DNA from: Methylobacterium oryzae
GTDB lineage: Bacteria; Pseudomonadota; Alphaproteobacteria; Rhizobiales; Beijerinckiaceae
Direction of reading: 5' to 3'
Assembly: GCF_021398735.1 (NCBI RefSeq)
Contig: NZ_CP090349.1
Location: 1,432,501-1,496,500 of the forward strand
Length of the DNA stretch: 64,000 bases
Position numbers and translations under genes: made by a program. The notes beneath the pieces were generated by a model. That model was not told where the DNA came from, made no database searches, and saw only the letters and a program-made list of their open reading frames with translations. This document shows positions 8,848-18,576 of this stretch, one piece after another. Position 1 is the stretch's first letter. Every line of letters begins with the position of its first letter.

Positions 8848-9314
8848 GACTCGCCGTCCCTGCACTCTTGGTCGCGCTGGTGTCCGGCCCGGCCTGCGCG
8901 CAATCCTTCGTGCCCACGGAACGGGCGGCGATCGACCTCGTGCGCGACCGGCGCACCGCCGGCTTCACCACGGTGGCGCGGACGCTGGCCTATGCCGAGC
9001 GCGCGACCGGCGGCGCCTTCCGTCTCGGCGGCTACCGGGTCGATTACCGCCCGGACGTCCCCTTCGCCCGGGTGCGGATCTGCTATCGCCTGGGGATCGA
9101 CCCGCCGACCTGCGGCCTCGCTTACCGCGTCGCGGTCAATCCCGCCCATGTCGAGCCGGCCGACCGCTACAGCGGCCTGACGCGCGACCTGGAGCACGGC
9201 CCGCAGGCCTTCCTCCGGGCACTCGTCCGGGAGGCCGACCTCCAGCGCCAGCCGGATATCCTGCGGAAGGTCGAGGCCGCGCTCGAGCCCTACAACCCCT
9301 ACGACTGGCGCTGA
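8844..9314 (+). CDS. small secreted protein of unknown function
   Basis: A 156-residue protein whose ATG overlaps the stop of the collagen-like lipoprotein gene by 4 bp. Residues 1-19 ([19 protein letters not shown]) are a Sec signal peptide. The mature part has two cysteines in [19 protein letters not shown], which could form a disulfide, and ends in PYNPYDWR. I do not recognise the family. Coupling to the lipoprotein gene suggests that the two exported products act together or are simply co-regulated. Confidence 0.72.
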   Translation: MRLAVPALLVALVSGPACAQSFVPTERAAIDLVRDRRTAGFTTVARTLAYAERATGGAFRLGGYRVDYRPDVPFARVRICYRLGIDPPTCGLAYRVAVNPAHVEPADRYSGLTRDLEHGPQAFLRALVREADLQRQPDILRKVEAALEPYNPYDWR

Positions 9315-9326
9315 GGGACGCGGCTC

Positions 9327-10604
9327 TCAGAGCAGCCGCGGCCAGCGCAGGAGCCGCTCCGGCGCGAAGGCCGCGACCGGCACGGCCGGTTCCCGGCCGG
9401 TGGCGAGGTCGGCGACGATCTCGCCGGTGATCGGGCCGGTGGACAGGCCGATATGGCCGTGGCCGAAGGCGAAGAGCAGGCCGTCGTGCCGGGGGGCGCG
9501 GCCGATCACCGGCATCCCGTCGGGGGTCGACGGCCGGGAGCCGAGCCACGGCGCGTTGTCCAGCGGGCCGCCGAGCCGAAGGGTGGAGGCCGCCTCCCGG
9601 GACGCCGCATCGATCTGGGTGTGGTCGGGAGCGGCGGCGCGCGCGTTGAGCTCGACACCGGACAGGACCCGGACCCGGTGCTCGCCCATCGGCGACAGGA
9701 TCGAGCCCGCGCCCGTGTCGAGGATCGGCCGGGTCAGCGGCGGGCTGTCCGGATGCAGGGCGTAGTGGCGGTGGTAGCCGCGTTCGGCCGCAACGGCGAA
9801 ACGGTAGCCCAGGGTCCGGGCGATCGCCCCGGACGCGGCGCCGGCCGCGAGGACCACCTGTCGGCCCCGCACCGCGCCGCCGTCGTGATCGACGCGCCAG
9901 CCGTCCGCCTGGGGCTCCAGCCGGGCGACGCTGCCCCGCAGGCGGCGGCCGCCGAAACCGGTGAACAGGGCCTCGCACGCCTCGATGAGCCGGCCGGGCT
10001 CGCGGACCGACCCCGTCTCGGTGAGCAGCATGGCCCGCGCGTAGGGCCGCACCAGCGCCGGCTCGAGCGCGCGCAGCGCCGCGGTGTCGAGGATGTCGAA
10101 GGCGACCCCGTGCCCGGCCAGGATCTCGCGCTCGAGGGCGGCGGACGCGAAGGCCGCTTCGGTGCGGTAGGCCTTGATCCAACCCGTCCGCTGTAGCCGG
10201 TCGCCGGTCCCGGCCCGGGCCGCCAGCCGCTCGTGGGCCGGATAGGCGGCGCTGGTCAGCGGCAGCAGCGCCTCCGCGGCGCGGCGCCAGCGCGAGGCGC
10301 GCGCGGCGGCGAGGAAGTGCGCCGTGTAGGGCACGATCCGCGGGAGATGCCCGTAGTGCAGCCGCAGGCCGCGATCGGCGTTGCGCAGGTAGGCCGGGAG
10401 CTTGCCCCACAGGGCCGGGCTCGACATCGGCAGGATCGAGCCGCGGCTGACCACGCCGGCATTGCCGTAGGAGGTCCGGGCCCGCGCCTCGCCGGGATCC
10501 AGCAGCACCACGTCGAGCCCGCGGTCCCTCAGCGCGATGGCGCTGGCGAGGCCGACCATCCCACCGCCGACCACCACGATGTCGGCCGTCTCGTCCGTCG
10601 CCAT
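9327..10604 (-). CDS. FAD-dependent oxidoreductase, DadA/glycine-oxidase family
   Basis: A 425-residue flavoprotein of the DAO family. The dinucleotide-binding motif VVVGGGMVGLASA (residues 10-22) follows the first strand, and the C-terminal FGHGHIGLSTGP block is typical of D-amino acid dehydrogenases such as DadA. It would oxidise a D-amino acid or related secondary amine at the membrane face and pass electrons to the respiratory chain. ATG 10604 is the first start that keeps a short N-terminus before the nucleotide-binding fold. It is divergent from gltX; no alanine racemase (dadX) is next to it, so the substrate is not settled. Confidence 0.87.
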   Translation of the reverse strand: MATDETADIVVVGGGMVGLASAIALRDRGLDVVLLDPGEARARTSYGNAGVVSRGSILPMSSPALWGKLPAYLRNADRGLRLHYGHLPRIVPYTAHFLAAARASRWRRAAEALLPLTSAAYPAHERLAARAGTGDRLQRTGWIKAYRTEAAFASAALEREILAGHGVAFDILDTAALRALEPALVRPYARAMLLTETGSVREPGRLIEACEALFTGFGGRRLRGSVARLEPQADGWRVDHDGGAVRGRQVVLAAGAASGAIARTLGYRFAVAAERGYHRHYALHPDSPPLTRPILDTGAGSILSPMGEHRVRVLSGVELNARAAAPDHTQIDAASREAASTLRLGGPLDNAPWLGSRPSTPDGMPVIGRAPRHDGLLFAFGHGHIGLSTGPITGEIVADLATGREPAVPVAAFAPERLLRWPRLL

Positions 10605-10751
10605 GCCGCTCACATCCTGCACCGCACCACGCGCGCCCTTCTGCCGGGTTTCCCGCGTCCTGGGTAGCGGGCGCCGCGGGGCGGCGCATCCGGCCGGTGT
10701 GATCGCGAAGTCCCGCGCACATTCCCGCGCAGATCGGCTAGAGAGCGGGCC

Positions 10752-12092
10752 ATGACTCTCGTCCGCTTCGCACCCTCGCCGACCGGGTATCTCCATATCG
10801 GCAATGCCCGGCCGGCCCTGCTCAACGCCCTGTTCGCCCGCCGGACCGGCGGCCGCTTCCTGCTGCGCCTCGACGATACCGACGCGGAGCGCTCCACGGA
10901 GGCCTTCGCCCAGGCGATCGGCGAGGATCTCGCGTGGCTCGGCATCGTGCCCGACCTGTTCGCCCGGCAGAGCGACCGCACGGCGCAGCACGACGCCGCC
11001 GCCGACCGCCTGCGCGCAGCGGGGAGGCTCTACCCCTGCTACGAGACGCCGGAGGAGCTGGAGCGCCGCCGCAGGCGCCAGCTCGGCCGCGGCCAGCCGC
11101 CGATCTACGACCGGGCGGCGCTGCGGCTGACCGCCGAGGAGCGGGCGGCGCTGGAGGCCGAGGGCCGCCGGCCGCACTGGCGGTTCCTGCTCGAGGCGCG
11201 GACCGTCGGCTGGGACGACCTCGTCCGCGGGCCGGCCCATGTCGACTGCGCGTCCCTGTCGGACCCGGTGCTGATCCGCGCCGACGGCAGCTACCTCTAC
11301 ACGCTGCCGTCGGTGGTGGACGACGCCGATCTCGGGATCACCCACGTCATCCGCGGCGAGGACCACGTCACCAACACCGGCGTGCAGGTGCAGATCTTCG
11401 AGGCCCTGGGCGCGCCCATCCCGGTCTTCGGCCACCACAACCTGCTGACGACGGCCGACGGGGAGGGGCTGTCGAAGCGCCTCGGCCACCTGTCGCTGCG
11501 CGGCCTGCGCGAGGCCGGCTACGAGCCCGCGGCGGTGCGCTCGCTGGCGGTCCTCACCGGCTCGGCCGAATCGGTGCGGGCGGTGCCCGACCTCGACACC
11601 CTCGCGAGCCTCGTCGATCTCGGCGAGATCTCGCGGGCGCCGGCCCGGTTCGACCCGGCGGAGCTCGACGGCCTTAACGCCCGCCTGGTCCACGTCATGC
11701 CGTACCCGGAGGCGGCCGCGCGCCTCGCGGCTCTGGGGATCCCGGAGGATCGGGCCGAGGCGTTCTGGGTCGCGGTGCGGGCCAATCTCGGGCGCGTCGC
11801 GGAGGCGGCCGACTGGTGGCGGGTCGTGGCCGGTCCCGTCGAGCCGGTGCTCACCGAGCCCGCCGTGATCGCGGCCGCCCGCGAGACCCTGCCGCCCGAG
11901 CCGTTCGGCCCGGAGACCTGGAAGGCGTGGACGACCGAGATCCGGACCCGCACCGGGGCCAAGGGCCGCGGCCTGTTCATGCCGCTCCGGCTCGCCCTCA
12001 CCGGCCTGGAGCACGGGCCGGACCTCGCCGGCCTGCTGCCGCTGATCGGGCGGGAGCGGGCGGCGTGCCGGCTCTCCGGCGCGACCGCCTGA
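10752..12092 (+). CDS. gltX: glutamate--tRNA ligase
   Basis: A class I glutamyl-tRNA synthetase of 446 residues that charges tRNA-Glu (and in many alphaproteobacteria tRNA-Gln for the GatCAB route). The ATP-binding HIGH motif is LHIGN at 14-18 inside [15 protein letters not shown]. The KMSKS-type loop is GLSKRLG with K242. FxFAPSPTG, RIEDTD-like [11 protein letters not shown] and HVIRGEDH are all present. The length is that of the shorter alphaproteobacterial GltX type; many relatives carry two gltX copies. It converges with the methyltransferase gene, whose stop lies 4 bp away. Confidence 0.95.
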   Translation: MTLVRFAPSPTGYLHIGNARPALLNALFARRTGGRFLLRLDDTDAERSTEAFAQAIGEDLAWLGIVPDLFARQSDRTAQHDAAADRLRAAGRLYPCYETPEELERRRRRQLGRGQPPIYDRAALRLTAEERAALEAEGRRPHWRFLLEARTVGWDDLVRGPAHVDCASLSDPVLIRADGSYLYTLPSVVDDADLGITHVIRGEDHVTNTGVQVQIFEALGAPIPVFGHHNLLTTADGEGLSKRLGHLSLRGLREAGYEPAAVRSLAVLTGSAESVRAVPDLDTLASLVDLGEISRAPARFDPAELDGLNARLVHVMPYPEAAARLAALGIPEDRAEAFWVAVRANLGRVAEAADWWRVVAGPVEPVLTEPAVIAAARETLPPEPFGPETWKAWTTEIRTRTGAKGRGLFMPLRLALTGLEHGPDLAGLLPLIGRERAACRLSGATA

Positions 12093-12096
12093 GCGA

Positions 12097-12873
12097 TCAG
12101 CGGCCGGGCTTCGGGCGCGCCTCGATCAGCGCGGCGTCGAGCAGGAAGCTGCCGTCGGCCTCGATGGCGAAATGCGCCGCGACTTCCGCGGGCGCGGTGA
12201 CCTGCAGCGCCCGGATCGCCGCGACGTGGGTCTCCGGCGTCCGCATCCGGGCGATCCAGCTCGCGAACTCCATGCGCGGCCGGCTCGGCGTCGCGTCGCC
12301 GGGCGCGAATCCGGCCGCCTCCAGCAGGGCCCGCCATTCCGACGCCCGGTAGTCGCGCACGTGCGAGGGGTCGCGCAGCAGCTCCAGCGCCTGCAGGTGC
12401 GTGTCCAGCAGCGGATCCTCGGGCGCGACGATGTCGCTGACGATGAGGAACCCGTCCGCCCGCAGCACCCGTCGCGCCTCCGCCAGGGCCGCCGGCACGT
12501 CGCGCCAGTGGTGGGCGCTGTAGCGGGTCAGGACGGCGTCGAAGCTCGCGTCGGGGAATGGCAGGGCCTCGGCGCCGCCCTGCCGGGTCTCGATCCGGTC
12601 GAGCCCCCGCCGGGCCGCCTCGGCCGCGACCGCCGCCAGCATCTCGGCCGACAGGTCGTAGGCCGTGACGGCGGCGCCAGCGGCGGCCGCCGCGAAGGCG
12701 ACGTGGCCGCCGCCGCAGCCGAGGTCGAGCACCCGCAGGCCCGGTCGCGCGCGGACCCGCTCGCCGATCCGGTCGAGATCGGCGCCGGCGGCGTGCACGG
12801 CGCTGGTCACGTAGGCGGAGGCCTGCGCGCCGAACTGGTCGACGACGTGTCGGGCGTGGCTGCGGGCGTTCAT
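12097..12873 (-). CDS. class I SAM-dependent methyltransferase (UbiE/COQ5-like)
   Basis: A 258-residue methyltransferase. The SAM-binding glycine-rich motif VLDLGCGGGHVAFA (residues 48-61) is followed by the acidic end of strand 2 (VTAYDLSAEML), and motif IV DAVLTRYSAHHWRD aligns with Methyltransf_11 proteins. The product resembles generic UbiE-like enzymes acting on small molecules, but the substrate cannot be told. It lies 16 bp downstream of an MFS transporter gene on the same strand and is probably co-transcribed with it, which suggests an export-plus-modification or resistance role (inference). Confidence 0.85.
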   Translation of the reverse strand: MNARSHARHVVDQFGAQASAYVTSAVHAAGADLDRIGERVRARPGLRVLDLGCGGGHVAFAAAAAGAAVTAYDLSAEMLAAVAAEAARRGLDRIETRQGGAEALPFPDASFDAVLTRYSAHHWRDVPAALAEARRVLRADGFLIVSDIVAPEDPLLDTHLQALELLRDPSHVRDYRASEWRALLEAAGFAPGDATPSRPRMEFASWIARMRTPETHVAAIRALQVTAPAEVAAHFAIEADGSFLLDAALIEARPKPGR

Positions 12874-12889
12874 CGGCGGATCTCCCGGA

Positions 12890-14098
12890 TCAGGTCGCGA
12901 GCGGCTTCAGGCGGGACAGCCGCAGGGCGATCATCAGCGCCAGACCGTACAGCCCGCCCACGAACAGCACCACGCCGTTCCACCCGGAATGGGCGAAGAA
13001 CCAGCCGCCCGCGGTCCCGAGGACCGACGAGCCCAGATAGTAGAGGCCGAGATAGATCGCCGAGGCCTGGGCCCTGTCGCGCAGCGCCCGCCGCCCGACC
13101 CAGCTGCTCGCGACCGCGTGGGCGCCGAAGAAACCTACCGTCGTCACTACGATGCCGGCCAGGATCAGCAGCAGGCGGTCCGAGAGCGTCATCACGATGC
13201 CGGCCAGGCCGACGGCTGTGGCGACCCAGAGGACACGGCGGCGGCCGAAGCGGCTCGCCAGCTCGCCGGTGACAGGGCTGCTGACCATACCGGCGAGGTA
13301 GACCGAGAAGATCATCCCGATCACCGCCTGGCTCAGCGCGTAGGGCGGCTCGAGCAGGCGAAAGCCGATGTAGTTGTAGATGCAGACGAAGCCGCCCATC
13401 AGCAGGAACGCCTCGGCGAAGAGCCAGGGCAGGCCGGCGTCGCGGAAATGATGGGCGAAGCTGCCCGGGACTTCCGCCCAGGCGAGCCGGCGCGGCACGA
13501 AGCGGCGCGAGGGCGGCAGCCAGCGCCAGAACGCCAGCGCGGCGGCGAGCGCGAGGCCGCCGATGACCGCGAGCCCGGCGCGCCAGCTGACGAAGTCCGC
13601 CATCACGCCGCTGATCAGGCGGCCCGACATGCCGCCCAGCGCGTTGCCGCCGACGAGCAGGCCCATCGACAGGCCGATGGCCTTGGCGTCCATCTCCTCG
13701 GCGAGATAGGCCATGGCGACGGCCGGGAGTCCGCTGGCCGTCAGCCCGGTGAGCGCGCGTAGCGCCAGGAAGCCGTACCAGCCGGGGACCAGGGCGGCCA
13801 CGACCGTGAGCACCGCCGAAGCGACCAGCGAGGCCAGCATCACCGGCTTGCGCCCCCAGATCTCCGAGAGCGGGCTGACGACGAGCAGCGCCACCGCCAG
13901 CAGCCCGCAGGGCAGCGACAGGGCGAGGCTGCTCGCGGCCGGCGAGACGCCGAAATCCTCCGCGTAGATGGGCAGGAGCGGCTGGACCGCGTAGAGCACC
14001 GCGAAGGTCGAGAAGCCGGCCGCCGCCAGGGCCAGAGCCGTGCGGCGGAAGACCGGTGTGCCCGACCGGATGAGCCCGTCCTCCGCCTCGCTGTTCAT
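12890..14098 (-). CDS. MFS transporter, YnfM-like drug/metabolite exporter
   Basis: A 402-residue major facilitator with 12 predicted membrane segments. The loop 2-3 signature SPLSEIWGRKPVMLAS is near residues 80-95, the RALTGLTASGLPAVAMAYLAEE segment matches the YnfM/CynX-type arabinose-polymer/drug exporter branch, and a second half-signature SRFGRRRVL is present. It probably exports small molecules by proton antiport, with unknown substrate. It is the promoter-proximal gene of a two-gene unit with the methyltransferase. The gap to the Pro-rich OmpA gene is 91 bp. Confidence 0.87.
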   Translation of the reverse strand: MNSEAEDGLIRSGTPVFRRTALALAAAGFSTFAVLYAVQPLLPIYAEDFGVSPAASSLALSLPCGLLAVALLVVSPLSEIWGRKPVMLASLVASAVLTVVAALVPGWYGFLALRALTGLTASGLPAVAMAYLAEEMDAKAIGLSMGLLVGGNALGGMSGRLISGVMADFVSWRAGLAVIGGLALAAALAFWRWLPPSRRFVPRRLAWAEVPGSFAHHFRDAGLPWLFAEAFLLMGGFVCIYNYIGFRLLEPPYALSQAVIGMIFSVYLAGMVSSPVTGELASRFGRRRVLWVATAVGLAGIVMTLSDRLLLILAGIVVTTVGFFGAHAVASSWVGRRALRDRAQASAIYLGLYYLGSSVLGTAGGWFFAHSGWNGVVLFVGGLYGLALMIALRLSRLKPLAT

Positions 14099-14189
14099 GA
14101 CCGTCCCGCGCCGCTGTCCTCAACCGGTGGTGAGGCGCTGTGGCCGCACGGTCAACTGCCGCGCAGGACAGGCCCGCGCGGCGACCGCC

Positions 14190-16322
14190 CTAGCGCGGCG
14201 GCGGAGGCGGCGGAGGCGCTGCCTGGCCCTGCCCCTGACCTTGCCCCTGCTGCAGCAGCGGCGTGATCCGCTGGACGACGACGCGGCGATTCTCCCGCGA
14301 CGGGCCCTGCGTGTTCACTTTCAGGTACTGCTCGCCGTAGCCCTGGGTGGTCAGGTTCTCCGGCGGCACGCGGAACTGCTCGGTCAGCACGGTCGCCACC
14401 GACTGGGCGCGCCGGTCGGACAGCGACAGGTTGTCAAGCGCGGAGCCGACGGCGTCGGTGAAGCCCTCGATCAGAAACACCTCCCGCGGGTTGGCCTGGA
14501 TGGCGCGGTTCATCGCGCCGGCGATCACCGACAGCTTGGCCGCCTGATCGGGCGTGACGGTGAACGAGCCGGTGTCGAAGGTGATCGTGTTGATGTCGAC
14601 CGAGCGCAGGCGGGCGCGGAGGTCCGGGCTGTAGCGGATCTGGTCCAGCGTGTACCGGCGGTCGACCTGCACCACGGGCGGCGCCGTCAGCGCCTCGTAG
14701 ACCTCCGCCTCGTCGGCCTGGGCGTAATCCACGATGTAGCGGTCCCGCGGGATGCGGATCTCCGGCGGCGGCAGCACCACCACGTCCTCGTAGATCGGGC
14801 GGAGCGGGCCGGCGTAGCTGTTGTCGATCAGGACGAGCTCGCGACCGTCGCGGTAGCGGAGGTAGCGGCGCAGCATCCGACCGTCATCGTTCGTGACGGT
14901 GACGATCTGCTCGCCGCCGGGCCGGTCGACGTAGCTGTAGAAGTCCGCGCCCTGCCGCTCGAACCGGTAGCCGCGCGGGTCGAGGGTGCGGAAGCGCTCG
15001 TTCTCGTCGTGGCGGATCAGGTAGCCGTCGCGGTCCTGCACGATGATGCGGCCCGGCTCCCGGTAATAGGTCCGGCCATCCTCCCGGAACTCGCGCCGGT
15101 CTGTGCGGACCTGATCGAAGTCGCGCACGCCGTCGTTCTGGCGGAAACCGCCGGGGACGTAGCCGGGCTGTCCCGGCCGGTTGAAGGCGTTCGGGTCGGC
15201 CGGACCGCCCGGGCCGCCCGCGGGCGGCTGTCCCGGCTGTGCCGGGGCCGTCCCGGGCTGCGGTCCGCCGGGCGGTGGGGCCTGTCCGGGGGCGGGCGCC
15301 TGGCCCGGCGGCACGAACGGCCGTCCCGGAATCCCGGGGGCCATGTTGGGCGGCACCGGCCGTCCGGGCTCGGCGCCGGGAGCACCGTTGGGCTGGGCCG
15401 GCGCCCGTCCCTCGGGCTGGGCTCCCTGCGGCTGGAACGGCCGTCCCGGAACGCCCGGAGCGGCGTTGGGCGCCTGCGGCCGGCCGGACTCGGCGCCGGG
15501 ACCGCCATTCGGCTGGGCGCGGTTCTCGGGCAGGCGGTTGTCGGGCTGCGCGTCTGGGCGCTGGGCCGGTCGACCGGGTGCGCCGGGGGGCGCGTTCGGC
15601 GGCTGAGACCGGTCGCCGGGCGCACCCGGACCGCCCGGACGCTGACCCGGCGGTCCGCGATCCGGCGCGGACCGGTCGGGGGCCGCGTCGCGCTGCGCGG
15701 GACGGTTCGGCTGGTCGTCGGGACCGGGGCGATCCCGGTCGGGCGCCTGGCGCTGCTGCGGCGGGGCCGGCGGACGCTCCGGCGCGGGCCGCCCCTGGGG
15801 CGGCGGAGCCTGTTCGCGATCCGGCGCCTGCTGACGCTCGGACCGCCCCGGGCCGGGCCGATCCTGCGGCCCGCGGTCCGGACGGTCCGGCTGCTGATCC
15901 CGCCGGTCTTGCTGTCGGTCCTGCTGCCGCTCCGGTTGGCGGTCCTGCCGGTCCGGCGCCGGGGGACGGGCCGCCGGCGGCTCCGGCCGGCGCTCGGGCG
16001 CGCGCTCCCGCGGAGGCGGTTCGGCCTGCGGCTGGCGCTGGGCGGGCGGTTCGGGCCGCTCGCGCGGGGGCGGCGGCGCCCGCTCCGGCCGGGGTTCGGG
16101 CCGCTCGCGCACGGCCGGTGGGCCCGGCGGCGGGCCGGGACGCTCCTGCGGCGGCCGCTCGGGGCGCGGGCCGCCGTGCGGGGGTTCGCCGCCGCGGGGG
16201 CCGCGCTCCTCCGGTCCGCCCTGCGCCACCTGGATCCGGCCCGGCGCGGCGTCTGCGAGCTGCACGAGCGTCAGGCCCGGCAGCACCGTGCCGGTGAGGA
16301 GGATCAGGCGGAGCAGGCGCAT
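14190..16322 (-). CDS. OmpA-family outer-membrane protein with long Pro/Arg/Gln-rich linker
   Basis: A 710-residue exported protein. Residues 1-25 are a signal peptide (MRLLRLILLTGTVLPGL). A disordered stretch of roughly 360 residues follows, dominated by Pro, Arg, Gln, Gly and Ala, including two and a half copies of an about 40-residue unit marked by PNAAPGVPGRPF and AQPNGAPGAEPGRP. The C-terminal domain has an OmpA-like peptidoglycan-binding fold (FDTGSFTVTPDQAAKL, LIEGFTDAVG, LSDRRAQSVATVL, GYGEQYLKV). It ends in a Gln-Gly and poly-Pro tail. ATG 16322 is chosen because the signal peptide begins there. It probably tethers the outer envelope to peptidoglycan. Confidence 0.87.
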   Translation of the reverse strand: MRLLRLILLTGTVLPGLTLVQLADAAPGRIQVAQGGPEERGPRGGEPPHGGPRPERPPQERPGPPPGPPAVRERPEPRPERAPPPPRERPEPPAQRQPQAEPPPRERAPERRPEPPAARPPAPDRQDRQPERQQDRQQDRRDQQPDRPDRGPQDRPGPGRSERQQAPDREQAPPPQGRPAPERPPAPPQQRQAPDRDRPGPDDQPNRPAQRDAAPDRSAPDRGPPGQRPGGPGAPGDRSQPPNAPPGAPGRPAQRPDAQPDNRLPENRAQPNGGPGAESGRPQAPNAAPGVPGRPFQPQGAQPEGRAPAQPNGAPGAEPGRPVPPNMAPGIPGRPFVPPGQAPAPGQAPPPGGPQPGTAPAQPGQPPAGGPGGPADPNAFNRPGQPGYVPGGFRQNDGVRDFDQVRTDRREFREDGRTYYREPGRIIVQDRDGYLIRHDENERFRTLDPRGYRFERQGADFYSYVDRPGGEQIVTVTNDDGRMLRRYLRYRDGRELVLIDNSYAGPLRPIYEDVVVLPPPEIRIPRDRYIVDYAQADEAEVYEALTAPPVVQVDRRYTLDQIRYSPDLRARLRSVDINTITFDTGSFTVTPDQAAKLSVIAGAMNRAIQANPREVFLIEGFTDAVGSALDNLSLSDRRAQSVATVLTEQFRVPPENLTTQGYGEQYLKVNTQGPSRENRRVVVQRITPLLQQGQGQGQGQAAPPPPPPPR

Positions 16323-16401
16323 CGCGGTCTCGTGTCGGTTCAGGCCGAGCCGAACACCGGACGTCGCGTATGGTTCCGCGCCCGTCGGCGCGAAACAAGT
16401 C

Positions 16402-17580
16402 TCAGGGGGTGAGGCGCTGGGGCACCGCGATGACGTCGGGCGCGATGATGCGCACGGCAACGTGATCCGGCTTGGCTTCCGCGGCCTCCGCGGCCTTCGT
16501 GCCGTCGGCCGCGGCAGGTTGGATCTTCGCCGCATCGTCGCGGCCGGGTCCCGCGCCGCCCTTCGTGTCGACGCCCGCGCGGCCGGCGGCGTCGGCGGCG
16601 AGCTCCGCCGCGGTCCGGTCGGCCCGGCCGACAAGGGTCAGGCGCACCTTCGGCCGGGACAGGGCCTCGGCCTGCATCGGCGTGACGAAGATGTCGCCCT
16701 TGTGCCGGACCAGCATGCTCTCGGCCTTCACCAGAGACTGCGCCCAGGACTTGCCCTCCGGCTTGCAGGAGCAGTTCGGCACGAATTCCTTGCGGAATTT
16801 GAAGGCGTTGGCGAGGTTCGTGTAGGCTCGGCTGCCCTTCACCGTGGCGGCGTGCTTCAGGGCGTCGTCGCCGTACGGCATGGAATAGGCCTGCGCCTCG
16901 GTTCCCGGGCAGAGCGCCTGACACATCTCGTCGGCGCCGCCGCGGCCCTCTGGCAGGTTCTTCATCGGGAAGTAGCCGCCGTCGCAGGTCCGCACGCAGA
17001 CCATCTGCGGGCCGCCCCGGCCGTAGGCCTCACCGGAGCCGGCATAGGCCTCGCGCGGCGGGCAGGTGGACGCGACCAGCCCCTGGAGCTCCCGCTTCCG
17101 GGCGCCGCTGTCGTCGATCACGGCGCCGCCGTAGGTGGCCTTGAGCGCGCGGATGCGCTGCTCCACCGCGCCGCACTGGGGCGGCCGGGTGTCGAAGAAC
17201 AGGAACTTGCCGCCCTCGCAGTTCAGGCCGCGGAAATAGGCTTCGAGCCGACCGATCTCGTCGTTGAGCGCGCGCGTCGTGCTGGCGCCGCTCTGGAGCG
17301 AGGCCAGTTCAGCCCGGTAGCGCCGGCACTGCGGCGACGGCAGTTGCGGCGCCGGCCGCGCCTCGGCGGGCGCCGGGGCGGGCGCGGCCTCCTGCGCGCT
17401 GGCGGAGGTCGCGAGCGGAGAGGACAGTCCGAGGGCTATGGCCGCGCTCAGGATGAGGCGGCCGAGCGTACGGACGATCGGGCGGTGAGGCATAGGCTGC
17501 ATCGCGTTGATCGGGTGCGCGGCGATCCGGAGTATCCGGAGCCCGCGCGCATCCGCGCTTCGGGACGGAAGCGGGGCCAT
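16402..17580 (-). CDS. DUF2865-type secreted protein
   Basis: A protein of up to 392 residues. ATG 17580 has a good GAGGGGG ribosome-binding sequence; starts at 17502 or 17493 would place the hydrophobic signal LILSAAIALGLSSPLATSASA nearer the N-terminus but lack one. The mature part carries a cysteine-rich core (QMVCVRTCDGGYFPM, EMCQALCPGTEA, NCSCKPEG) that matches DUF2865 proteins of Rhizobiales, thought to be periplasmic or surface proteins of unknown role. The C-terminal 100 residues are Ala-rich. The neighbouring genes are also exported, but no operon is obvious. Confidence 0.75.
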   Translation of the reverse strand: MAPLPSRSADARGLRILRIAAHPINAMQPMPHRPIVRTLGRLILSAAIALGLSSPLATSASAQEAAPAPAPAEARPAPQLPSPQCRRYRAELASLQSGASTTRALNDEIGRLEAYFRGLNCEGGKFLFFDTRPPQCGAVEQRIRALKATYGGAVIDDSGARKRELQGLVASTCPPREAYAGSGEAYGRGGPQMVCVRTCDGGYFPMKNLPEGRGGADEMCQALCPGTEAQAYSMPYGDDALKHAATVKGSRAYTNLANAFKFRKEFVPNCSCKPEGKSWAQSLVKAESMLVRHKGDIFVTPMQAEALSRPKVRLTLVGRADRTAAELAADAAGRAGVDTKGGAGPGRDDAAKIQPAAADGTKAAEAAEAKPDHVAVRIIAPDVIAVPQRLTP

Positions 17581-17653
17581 TCTACGCCCCCTCGCAAGAC
17601 CGCGACACCCCTCCTACATCCGGCCCGCAAGCGTGAGGGGGAATTGACCGGCG

Positions 17654-18166
17654 ATGTTGTTTCGGAGTCTCACCTATGTTGGGCTTCTCGCACTGGGCCT
17701 GGCAGCGGCCGGTCCGGCCGCGGCGCAGGAGCCGGACCGGATCTTCGACAAGTCGACGGTCTGGCGCCCGCTGACGCCCAACGACAAGCTCGTGGTCTAC
17801 GGCGTCGACGATCCGGCGGTCTCGGGCGTGTCGTGCTGGTACACCCAACCCGAGAAGGGCGGGATCAAGGGCACGCTGGGGCTGGCCGAGGATGTCTCGG
17901 ACATCTCGCTGGCCTGCCGGCAGACCGGCCCGATCGCCTTCAAGGGCAAGCTCAGCCAGGGCGAGGTGGTGTTCAGCGAGCGCCGGTCGCTGATCTTCAA
18001 GTCGATGCAGATCGTCCGCGGCTGCGACGCGAAGCGCAACACGCTGATCTACATGGTCTACTCGGACAAGGTCATTCAGGGCTCGCCGAAGAACTCGACC
18101 TCGGCGGTGCCGCTGGCGCCCTGGGGCACCGAACCGGCGCAGAAATGCGCCGACTTCATGAAGTGA
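17654..18166 (+). CDS. creA: CreA family protein
   Basis: A 170-residue periplasmic protein with a signal peptide (residues 1-24, ending in AAAQ). It contains the CreA pattern: IFDKSTVWRPLTPNDKLVV, GVSCWYTQPEKGG, EDVSDISLACRQTGPI and a C-terminal KNSTSAVPL. CreA homologues are widespread and conserved, and their molecular function is unknown. The family assignment is firm; no cre operon partners are present. The divergent arrangement with the DUF2865 gene leaves a short shared promoter region at 17581-17653. Confidence 0.9.
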   Translation: MLFRSLTYVGLLALGLAAAGPAAAQEPDRIFDKSTVWRPLTPNDKLVVYGVDDPAVSGVSCWYTQPEKGGIKGTLGLAEDVSDISLACRQTGPIAFKGKLSQGEVVFSERRSLIFKSMQIVRGCDAKRNTLIYMVYSDKVIQGSPKNSTSAVPLAPWGTEPAQKCADFMK

Positions 18167-18228
18167 GCGGCACCCGGTGACGCGAGCTTTCCGCGCGGCG
18201 GCCCGGCGACGGGCCGTCCGCGGTCGGC

Positions 18229-18576
18229 TCAGTCCTGGCAGGTGATCCGGATCGGGCGCTCGGACGGCGCCGGGACCGGCTGGCTGATCGCGCCGGTATA
18301 CTCGTCGGCGGCGGCGACGCCGTAGGAGTTCGCCGCGGCGTAGCCCTGGGCCTCGCACCACGCGTTGGCGACCACCTGGCCGCAGGCGCTGCCCGGCGTC
18401 GTCAGGCACTCGCCGACGCCGTAGCCGTCGCTCGACGGGATCAGGAAGGTCTTCTCGACACGGACCGGCGCCTTCGCGGGCGTCTCGCCGTCGGTGCCGG
18501 CCAGCGCGGCGTGGGTCAGGCCCGCGCAGGCGAGAACGGTGGCGAGAGCGAGGGAACCAACGGCCGAGCGTCGCAT
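18229..18576 (-). CDS. small secreted protein of unknown function
   Basis: A 115-residue protein with a Sec signal peptide (about residues 1-26, MRRSAVGSLALATVLACAGL, ending in ALAG). The mature part has four cysteines (ECLTTPGSACGQVVANAWCEAQGYAAA and a terminal RITCQD), suggesting two disulfides in the periplasm. I do not recognise the family beyond small alphaproteobacterial secreted proteins with a VANAWC-type segment. It converges with creA and is upstream-divergent from cysS. Confidence 0.7.
   Translation of the reverse strand: MRRSAVGSLALATVLACAGLTHAALAGTDGETPAKAPVRVEKTFLIPSSDGYGVGECLTTPGSACGQVVANAWCEAQGYAAANSYGVAAADEYTGAISQPVPAPSERPIRITCQD

Noticed and set aside
15180..15620. Gly-Pro-rich frame opposite the OmpA linker resembling collagen
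   Set aside because: It is the antisense of the Pro-rich repeats, with no start, signal or regular Gly spacing.
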